In this document: positions 54,541 to 61,528 of the stretch, piece after piece
Numbering within the stretch: position 1 is the stretch's first letter
How the letters are laid out: each line of letters starts with the position of its first letter
NCBI GenBank assembly: GCA_963721405.1
Contig: CAVRJA010000007.1
Location: 8,032-72,031, forward strand
Length of the DNA stretch: 64,000 nucleotides
Reading direction: 5' to 3'
Source: JAFNAG01 sp963721405
GTDB taxonomy: Bacteria > Acidobacteriota > UBA6911
Position numbers and translations under genes: made by a program
The notes under the pieces: model-generated
Database searches by the model: none
Told to the model about the DNA's origin: nothing
Seen by the model: only the letters and a program-made list of their open reading frames with translations

Positions 54541-54743
54541 TTTCTGTCGCGAGACTCAATAATTGTCCTTCTTGGTCCTGAACGTGGACCTAGACCTGGA
54601 CGTGGACAGCCTTTCTTGATGTAAGCTCTCGCGAATGCAGCACCTATATCGAGCCATAGGCGTTTGCCGGGTCTACGTCCAAGTCCAGGTCCAAGTCCAA
54701 GTCTAGGCCCAGGTCAGATGACCTCGGAGTTTCGCGACAGAAA
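54541..54743. repeat. Inverted-repeat element with hexamer arrays
   Basis: Outer arms TTTCTGTCGCGA (54541-54552) and TCGCGACAGAAA (54732-54743) are perfect inverse copies. Inside, a GTGGACCTAGACCTGGACGT array (54584-54607) faces its inverse, a TCCAAGTCCAGGTCCAAGTC array with 6-base period (54671-54715). The whole can fold as one long hairpin. A CTGTCGC core is shared with the element at 46581-46861. Confidence 0.6.
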
Positions 54744-54846
54744 CTGGTTACCGCCTGAACCGATCCCAATCAAAGTTCGACTTGGCCTGCAACGCCTTTG
54801 CAGGGCATAATTGAGGTGCGGTTCTTGTTGCGCGGAGAAATCATTC

Positions 54847-55056
54847 ATGCCTTTGTTCGAATACGTTTGCAGAAAATGCGGGTACCGGTTCGAGGCTCTG
54901 GTGCTGGGATCCAAACAACCGGCCTGTCCCAAGTGTCAGAGCTCTGATCTGCAGCAGGAAGTGTCTGCCTTCGCCATGGGACGCGATGCGGGGAAGGGTG
55001 GTTCGACTCCAATCCCAACACCGGGAGGCTGCGGCGCCGGTGGCGGCGGAGGCTGA
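54847..55056 (+). CDS. FmdB-type zinc-ribbon protein
   Basis: A 69-aa protein. MPLFEYVCRKCGYRFEAL and CPKCQSSDL give two CxxC knuckles, matching the FmdB putative regulatory family, which begins MP-x-YEY-C-x-C. The C-terminus is a Gly-rich tail containing one Cys. GGAG lies 10 bases upstream of the ATG. It may be a zinc-binding regulator or redox partner; the next gene, 71 bases on, is an AhpD-like redox protein. Confidence 0.8.
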   Translation: MPLFEYVCRKCGYRFEALVLGSKQPACPKCQSSDLQQEVSAFAMGRDAGKGGSTPIPTPGGCGAGGGGG

Positions 55057-55127
55057 CGGCTGTAGCCGCGGGCCGTGCGCCCGCATGCACTGGGCCGTCT
55101 TTCCGGACGCTCCCGGAGGTGAACCCC

Positions 55128-55685
55128 TTGGATGACGCAAAAAAACTCAGAATTGCGATGCTGGAACGGAACGATGTCGCCCCCGAGGTCGGCGTTTTGT
55201 ACGATCTGCTGGAGGCGCAGCGCGGTGTCGTTCCCTATATGTTCAAGACCATCGCGCGCACACCCGAGCTGGCATTGGGGATCGCCGCGTTTCTGAAGCC
55301 GCTGATGGCCGACGGTGCTCTGCCGGGGTGGTACAAGGAACTTCTGGCCACAAGGATCGCCATTCTCCAAAACTGCGATTACTGAACATCCTCTCATACT
55401 GCTTTGGCAAAGCAGAAAGGCGCATCCATAGAGCAGCTGGTAGGAGTCCGGCGCTATGAAACGGGTCCTTTCACGGATGGGGAAAAGCTGGGATTCCGTT
55501 TTGCGGACCGCGTGCACCGCTCGGCCGCCGAGATCGACGACGCGTTTTATGCTTCGCTCCGGCGGCTGCTCACCGATGAGCAGATTATTGAGCTCGCCGC
55601 CGTGACGTGCGCTTTTGAATTCTTCACCCGATTCGTGGATTCTCTTCGCATACCCACAACTCCGGTTCCGGCAGAATCTCTTTGA
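55128..55685 (+). CDS. AhpD/carboxymuconolactone-decarboxylase-like protein, probable selenoprotein with in-frame TGA
   Basis: Read through a TGA at 55383-55385, the frame gives a 185-aa AhpD-like protein. The usual active-site motif is N-C-x-Y-C-x-x-x-H; here it reads NCDY-[TGA]-TSSH, with C83, the TGA at codon 86 exactly where the second redox Cys belongs, and the conserved His four codons later. Sequence on both sides stays in the same frame and keeps family features (LLATRIAILQNCDY, then HTALAKQKGAS). A 7-bp hairpin with a GG-starting loop follows the TGA (55399-55415), as in bacterial SECIS elements. The TTG start at 55128 has GGAGGTGA 5 bases upstream. The alternative is a nonsense mutation (Cys TGC/TGT to TGA). 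Confidence 0.75.
55399..55415 (+). promoter_or_regulatory. SECIS-like hairpin downstream of in-frame TGA
   Basis: CTGCTTT (55399-55405) pairs perfectly with AAAGCAG (55409-55415) around a GGC loop. The loop begins 20 bases after the TGA and starts with G, both matching the general bacterial SECIS pattern (short stem, G early in the apical loop, roughly 16-37 bases from UGA). It lies within the coding frame. Confidence 0.65.
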
Positions 55686-55828
55686 AACCCCGGGAAGTGC
55701 CCGGTCAATCCCGGCGCGCGGCTCCCGGAACCTGCTTAATAGCAAAGCTCTCCCCAAGGTTGCCGGGAACGATTCCTGACCAGAAACAGTGTTTCCGCAT
55801 GTTATGTCTGTTTAAACTCAGCGATGAA

Positions 55829-55867
55829 TTGACGAAATCCCAAGAAGTGGTTACAATGACTACATTG
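55829..55867 (+). promoter_or_regulatory. Promoter and likely operator of the Phd/PIN module
   Basis: TTGACG at 55829-55834, a 17-base spacer and TACAAT at 55852-55857 form a strong sigma70 promoter 22 bases before the antitoxin ATG. CAATG at 55854-55858 and CATTG at 55863-55867 form a short inverted repeat overlapping the -10 and start site, a suitable operator for Phd autorepression. Confidence 0.65.
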
Positions 55868-55878
55868 GAGCCATTGAG

Positions 55879-56169
55879 ATGAAAAAGACCGCCGTCGGAT
55901 CCCGGGAGCTTAAGACTCGTCTCGGCGCCTATCTTCGCCAGGTGCAGAAAGGTCAGATCCTGATCGTCACAGACCGGGGTCGGCCGGTGGCTGAAATACA
56001 GCCTGTCCATGCGATAGCGGAAGGCGAACAAGGCCGGCTGGATGAACTGGTCGCGCTCGGCCTGCTCACGCGCAAATCCTACGGACCTCTGGTGCGGATC
56101 AAGCCCATAGTTGCCAAAGGCGCGCCGCTATCCACCGCGGTTATCGAAGACCGGGAGGATCGGCTGTGA
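55879..56169 (+). CDS. Phd/YefM-family antitoxin
   Basis: A 96-aa protein. The N-terminus (SRELKTRLGAYLRQVQKGQ then ILIVTDRGRPVAEIQP) is the Phd/YefM fold: a helix pair with a beta-strand motif T-x-RGRPVAEI. The C-terminal part should wrap the PIN toxin encoded next. The ATG has GGAG 8 bases upstream, and the stop overlaps the toxin GTG (GTGA). Phd-PIN pairs are a standard hybrid of VapBC modules. Confidence 0.87.
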   Translation: MKKTAVGSRELKTRLGAYLRQVQKGQILIVTDRGRPVAEIQPVHAIAEGEQGRLDELVALGLLTRKSYGPLVRIKPIVAKGAPLSTAVIEDREDRL

Positions 56170-56585
56170 TCCGCTATTTTGACGCCAGCGCCCTGGCAAA
56201 GCGCTATGTGGCGGAGCCTGGAAGCAAGAACGTCGGGCACCTGCTGGCGGACGGCATTGCCGTCACCTGCAGGCTGTCGGAAGTCGAAATCGCTTCCGCC
56301 CTGGCCCGCCGCGAGCGAGAGGGTGCGCTTACCGCAGTTGCGCGCGATCGCCTGCTGGCATCCATGCAACGTGATATGGCTTCCCTCTATGTGGTCGAGG
56401 TGTCGCCGGAAGTGAGTGTTCTTGCCTGCCGCCTCCTGACGCGCCACAAGCTGCGGGCCGGCGACGCCATTCATTTAGCCTCGGCTCTGATACTCTCGGG
56501 CCGGTCCGACATCACCGTCCAATTCGTTGCCTGTGATCAGGCCCTGAATGCAGCCGCGGTCAAAGAAGGCTTCGAGCTTCCCTGA
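56166..56585 (+). CDS. vapC: PIN-domain ribonuclease toxin (VapC family)
   Basis: A 139-aa PIN protein. The acidic site is visible: Asp in RYFDASALAKRY, Glu in LSEVEIASALAR, Asp in RAGDAIHLASAL, and Asp in VACDQALNAAA. It starts with GTG at 56166, overlapping the antitoxin stop. It is not closely similar to the VapC at 17287-17700, so the two modules are probably independent acquisitions. Confidence 0.87.
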   Translation: MIRYFDASALAKRYVAEPGSKNVGHLLADGIAVTCRLSEVEIASALARREREGALTAVARDRLLASMQRDMASLYVVEVSPEVSVLACRLLTRHKLRAGDAIHLASALILSGRSDITVQFVACDQALNAAAVKEGFELP

Positions 56586-56920
56586 GCATTCAGATTCCTG
56601 CCTCGGCCAACACGAAACGTAATCGCACGCGACGCTTGTGACTCGACGTGACTCGGGGACAGATAGGAAGATTGCATCGCGGGCGCCGGCCAAAGGTAGT
56701 GAACGCAAGGGATTTTAGTACGGGCCGTGTGATGAAAAAAGCCAACATCCGCATTGACGACCTGGTTCAGGTACGGGGCGATGTCCAGAACCAGATCGAG
56801 GCGCGAAGTGGTTACTATGAGCCGGTTGTTCTCTGGCGCTTCGACCAGGTTGGCGCTTCTCAGGAGGCGGGTCGTCATGCAGTTCGATTTTGGGAAAAAA
56901 TTTGCGGAAATCCCTTTGTT

Positions 56921-57166
56921 CCGGTGCTATACATGACGACAGAAGTGCGGAACAAAGACAGAGAACCACGAAGGCCTCGAAGACCTCAATGGTGATAGGC
57001 GCAATGAGGTTTTTTTTCATGCGCTGTCGCTTCCTCCGCGCCTCGGGCAAAGATGTCGGCCGGAGGCCGCCCCTGCGGAGGAAGTGACGGCGCATGCCTT
57101 TGAGGTCTTCGAGGCCTTCGTGGTTCAAAAGCAGGTCACGATTAATGTCGTCATGTATAGCATCGG
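56921..57166. repeat. 246-bp nested inverted-repeat element
   Basis: Three concentric arm pairs. Outer: CCGGTGCTATACATGACGAC (56921-56940) against 57147-57166, one mismatch. Middle: a perfect 27-bp pair, 56963-56989 and 57100-57126, containing CCACGAAGGCCTCGAAGACC. Inner: a 22-bp pair, 57018-57039 and 57075-57096, two mismatches. The element ends 22 bases before the SNF2 helicase ATG. The 602-base gap contains no other supported feature; a 115-aa frame within it has no coding features. Confidence 0.75.
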
Positions 57167-57187
57167 CGGCACCAAGAGGATGCCAAT

Positions 57188-59927
57188 ATGAAGAACACCG
57201 AGGATCTCGAGTCGAAGCTGCCGTCGATTCACAACTGGCGCACCACGGACGAGGAGGAGATCGCCAGGCGCAGGTACCGCGCACGCACGGAAGCCCTGCG
57301 GGTGCGGAACCTTGACCCGGATTTTCCGATCTTTTCGAACTTCGCGGTAAAATCCGCCAGCGGGCTGACCTACAGAGTTGAAATCCGCAGCGTTTCGCAA
57401 CGGCGTTTTTCGTGCACTTGCGTCGATTTCCGCATCAACGCTCTGGGCACGTGCAAGCATGTCGAAGCGGCCATCCTCCATCTGGAAGCGCGTCATCGGC
57501 GGCTTTTCCGGCAGGCTGAGAAGAACGGCGCCGGGCGCCTGGACGTTGTGCCTGATCTCATGGCCGATTGTCTGCGCCTGGAAGGCGTTACAGGCAGTCT
57601 GCCTGCCGGGCTCAGACGGACGGTCGGGGAAGACGGGCTGATCTGTGTTGCCGATCCGGAAGAAGCCATCGGAATCCTGCAGGGAACGGGCATTTCGTCG
57701 CTGCGCATCTCCCAGGATGTGGCGCCCTGGCTGGAGGCGCGGCGGCGCGCGCAGGAGCGTCGGCTCGCCTTCAAGGAATATGAGCAGAAAGTCCAGTCCG
57801 GCGAATGGCCGGCGCACGAGACGCTCGTGCCGCTCTACCCGTATCAGCGCGAAGGCATGCTCCACCTGGCGTTCAACGAACGGGCGCTGCTGGCCGACGA
57901 GATGGGCCTCGGCAAGACCATCCAGGCCATCGCCGCCTGCGCGCTTCTGCGCCGGCTGGGGAACGCGAGGCGGGTGCTGGTCGTAACTCCCGCATCACTG
58001 AAGACCGAGTGGGAGGAGCAGATCGAACGATTCACCACTCTTCCGTATCAGCTGGTCTTCGGCCCCCGCGGCAAGCGCCTGCGCCTTTATGGCGCAGCGC
58101 CTTTCTTTACCATCGTCAATTACGAGCAGATGATCTCCGACGCGCTCGACGTCAACACCCAGTTGCAGCCGGATGTGGTGATCCTGGACGAAGCGCAGCG
58201 CATCAAGAACTGGAGCACCAAGACGGCGCAGGCCGTCAAGCGGCTGCAGAGCCGCTACGCGTTCGTGCTCACCGGAACGCCCATCGAAAACCGAATCGAC
58301 GACATTCACTCCATCATGTCGTTTCTCGAACCGTCGGTGCTCGGGCCGCTGTTCCGTTTCAATCGCGAATTTTACCGGCTCGACGAGCGCGGGCGGCCCG
58401 AGGGTTACTGTAATCTCGAAGGGCTGCACAAGCGCATCAAGCCTTTTCTGCTGCGCCGCCGCAAGGCCGACGTCGAGACGGAGCTGCCGGACCGCACCGA
58501 CCGGAAATACTTCGTTGCGCTCAGCGCGGCGCAGGCGAGCGCCTATGCGGATCATGAAGCCCAGGTGGCGCGCCTGGTGGCGATCGCCAAGAGGCGTCCG
58601 CTGACTCAGCAGGAGTCGGAGAAGCTGCAGCGCGAGCTCGCCATGATGCGCATGGTCTGCGACACCAACTTCATCCTCGATCCGGACGACCGCGCCTGTC
58701 CCAAGCTTGAGGAACTGGGAAAGATCTTTGCGGAGTGCCGCGACAACAAAGATGTGAAGGTGCTCGTTTTTTCGGAATGGGAGCGCATGCTCGTGCTGGT
58801 GAGGGAGCTGTGCGAGCGCATGAAGCTCGGTTATGCCTGGCACACCGGGTCCGTGCCGCAGCGTCGCCGCCGGGCCGAGATCCAGCTGTTCAAGAGCAGC
58901 CCGGAGTGCTCGCGTCTTCCTGAGCACCGATTCCGGCAGCACGGGGCTCAACCTCCAGATTGCGAGCGTCGTGGTCAATTGCGACCTGCCGTGGAATCCG
59001 GCGCGCCTCGAACAGCGCATCGCGCGGGCCTGGCGCAAACACCAGACGCGCGCCGTGACCGTAATCCACCTGGTGTCGGAAAACACCATCGAGCAGCGAA
59101 TGCTGGATACGCTTTCGATCAAGCAGGCGCTTGCCGACGGAGTCCTCGACATGCGCGGCGATCTCGGCGAGATCCGGTTCCGCGGCGGCAAACAGGCGTT
59201 CCTGGCCCGCCTGGAACAGCTGATCTCCGTAGTGCCCAAGCCCGCGCCGCCTGCACCCAAGAAGAAGACTCTGCCTCCAGACCGGCCGCTCGGCTTCAGC
59301 AAGATAGCCCGCGAACTGCTGGGTTCCGCCTGTGTCCGCTGCGAGGAGCGGTATCCGCTCGCTGGACCGCACTCGGTGATCGTGATCGTAGTGGACCGGG
59401 ATGCGCCCCTGCACCGCGAAAGACTCAAGGAGCCCTACGAAGAGTTTTTCGGCAAGGACGTTTCTGATCCCCTCGCGCCGGTCAAGCTGGAAGTGATCGA
59501 CCGCGGGACCGATGAGGCAATGTCACGCCTCGTGGAAGCCGGATTGATATCCCCTTGTACGCGGGCGATCCGCGACCTGGCAACCGCCGCCGAAAATGCG
59601 CCTGTGGCGCTGTCGGAAGTCGAACGGCAGCTGGTGGAGGAGCATCGGCGTCAGGCAGAACGCAAATTGAAAATGGCGGCATTGCTCGGCGGCGGCGGTC
59701 TGCTCGAAGAAGAACGGGAAGCGCTGCTTCAGGCCGCGTTGTGGCTGGGAAAGTCGCTGGCCGTGGAAAACCGGGCCGGGGCGCCGGAGACGCTCGAAGA
59801 TGCCCTGCGCCCGCCGCACGCACTCTTCTGGGGCGACCACCTGGCCGCCGTCCGCGCCTATGCCGCCGACGCATCCATCGCGGCCGCCCCGGCGGCCGCC
59901 GCCCTGCGCACCCTCGCCGGGACATGA
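57188..59927 (+). CDS. SWIM-zinc-finger SNF2-family helicase, interrupted by a one-base frameshift
   Basis: Combined reading gives about 912 aa. A SWIM zinc finger (CTC-x10-CKH: C76, C78, C89, H91) is followed by a SNF2 ATPase: Walker A EMGLGKT (K243), DEAQ box (D334-Q337), LTGTPIENRI (motif III), the helicase C block (VKVLVFSEWERML) and motif VI-like ARAWRKHQTRAVTVIH. After VQLFKSSPEC (written here around nt 58880-58909) the frame shifts by one base near T58910: removing it restores CRVFLSTDSGSTGLNL. The first frame would otherwise end at 59467 with unrelated sequence. Either a real pseudogene, a programmed shift or an assembly/sequencing error. The second half contains no start of its own. 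Confidence 0.8.
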
Positions 59928-60032
59928 GATGTTCGGGGGGAAACGACGATGCTGAGTTACGACTTTTCCCGCGCGATGCGCTGCACGCGCGAATCTCCCG
60001 CCTGGGAAGGCGATTGTATTCCGGGGGAACGT

Positions 60033-61208
60033 CTACGGCCACAGCTGATTGGTTGCCAAAGCCTCAAGGAACTGCTCGATGGGCCAGATTCCGATGCCGT
60101 CGGCGGTCTTCATTTCCCGCCGGCCGTTGTAGATCAGGATTCTGTGTGCGAGCCGGGGGAGGTCCTTGACGGCGCGCAGTCCGGAGAGGTCTTGGTTTGA
60201 CACTTTGGCGCCTGACTTGACTTCAATGGCAAGGTATTCCCGGCCTCGTTTCAAAACAAAGTCTACCTCAGTCTGCCGCGCCTCTGCCGGCGCCCAGTAA
60301 TAGATCTCATCGAGAATTTCACGGAGTTCTCCGTAAGCGCGTAGCAGCGTGGCGATCCACCCCTCAAGCAAGGCCCCCTTCTCCTCCATACCGGGCCGGC
60401 CGGTGTGTTTCTTGATGGCTCTGACCAGGCCCGGATCGATCCAGTACAGCTTGGGGTGTCTCCTTTCCCTGACACGGAGCCGGGCTTCGAATGCGGGAAT
60501 ACGATAGGCCAGAAGGGTGTCCTCCAGAATATCGAGGTATCCGTTCACCGTTGTGCGGGCGACGCCCGCATCGCGCGCCAGGGAGGAAGTGTTGACTACC
60601 TGAGCGTGGAACAGGGCCGCGATGGGGAGGAACCTTGCGAATCCTCCCAAATTGCGGACCAACGCTTCGGCTCTGATTTCCTCCTTCAGGTAGAGCTCGA
60701 CATAAGCCCGCAGAGCCTCATCCTTGGACGCCGCGCGCACGATTACGGGCAGGGTCCCGAATGTCAAAGCCTTTTCCAGGGAAAAGTCCGCGCCCAGTTC
60801 CTCCGGCAGCAACGGAAACATGGTCTTTTTCAAAGCTCTGCCGGCAAGCAGATTTGTTCCGGCTGTCTTCAGCTTGCGCGCGCTCGAACCAAGCATCACG
60901 AAGCGCAGGCGTTTCTCCTCGATAAATCGATGCACCTGGTTCAGGAGCCCGGGAACGCGTTGGATCTCGTCGACGACTACCCAAGCGCCGGTTGATAGGG
61001 CGCGCAACTCCGCCGCGAATGCATCGGGATCGGCCAGGTAATCCTGATAAAGACCTTCATCCAGCAAGTCAATCCGGGGAGCATCTGGAAAAAGCTGCCT
61101 TGCCCACGTGCTCTTGCCGACCCCTCTGGGGCCGAAGAGAAAAAAGCTCTGACCGGGGAGCTTGTAGATGCGCGGGTAAAGAGCGGATTCGGGATCTCTT
61201 GTCACCAT
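60033..61208 (-). CDS. AAA+ ATPase with DUF4143 C-terminal domain
   Basis: A 391-aa protein. Walker A FGPRGVGKST lies near residue 25 and Walker B VVVDEIQRVP near residue 75, with sensor-like LGSSARKL. Winged-helix and DUF4143 regions follow (SSLARDAGVARTTVNGYLDILEDTLLAYRI; the KRGREYLAIEVK block resembles a PD-(D/E)xK nuclease-like fold). Family members are common, accessory-genome ATPases of unclear function, sometimes found near toxin-antitoxin genes as here. It is transcribed toward the helicase, with about 105 bases between the convergent stops. Confidence 0.88.
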   Translation of the reverse strand: MVTRDPESALYPRIYKLPGQSFFLFGPRGVGKSTWARQLFPDAPRIDLLDEGLYQDYLADPDAFAAELRALSTGAWVVVDEIQRVPGLLNQVHRFIEEKRLRFVMLGSSARKLKTAGTNLLAGRALKKTMFPLLPEELGADFSLEKALTFGTLPVIVRAASKDEALRAYVELYLKEEIRAEALVRNLGGFARFLPIAALFHAQVVNTSSLARDAGVARTTVNGYLDILEDTLLAYRIPAFEARLRVRERRHPKLYWIDPGLVRAIKKHTGRPGMEEKGALLEGWIATLLRAYGELREILDEIYYWAPAEARQTEVDFVLKRGREYLAIEVKSGAKVSNQDLSGLRAVKDLPRLAHRILIYNGRREMKTADGIGIWPIEQFLEALATNQLWP

Positions 61209-61375
61209 GACGTCATTTTACGCCGCAAATTGACGACAAGATAGCGGATCTTGGAATCGGGGACTGACGACGGTAATTTTTCGCAACACATGGGATAGTG
61301 CAGGTAACCGCCAATACTGAAGCTGCGTCCAAATTCGGCATCCCCTTTTACCGTTATGGGTTTTGAAGGGAAAAT

Positions 61376-61413
61376 GTGGACACCCGAAAATTCAATATAG
61401 GATGGGTGTCCAC
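61376..61413. repeat. GTGGACACCC inverted repeat
   Basis: GTGGACACCC (61376-61385) and GGGTGTCCAC (61404-61413) are perfect 10-bp arms around an AT-rich 18-base loop. It could terminate transcription or be a remnant of an insertion-sequence end. The remaining 320-base gap (61209-61528) contains nothing else recognisable. Confidence 0.5.
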
Positions 61414-61528
61414 GTTCTGTGCCCGGTCGCAGCATCTTTGCTGGTTTCCTCCACCCCCTGTCGTCCGAAACTGAGGTTTCTTTCTGATACCAACCGACCA
61501 AATGCAATGCAGTCGCAGGTCGCCTGCT

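Noticed and set aside
54671..54715. CRISPR-like short repeats
   Set aside because: The 6-base period has no spacers; it is an inverted simple-repeat array inside a palindrome, with no cas genes nearby.
55404..55685. Separate gene starting at the TTG after the in-frame TGA
   Set aside because: It is in the same frame as the first half, has no Shine-Dalgarno and would lack half of the AhpD fold; the readthrough interpretation explains both parts.
56648..56995. 115-aa frame before the helicase
   Set aside because: It runs into the inverted-repeat element and has no recognisable domain or start signal.
58833..59927. Independent gene for the helicase C-terminal part
   Set aside because: Its N-terminus before the frame change is nonsense, while the conserved part begins exactly where the upstream helicase frame is lost.
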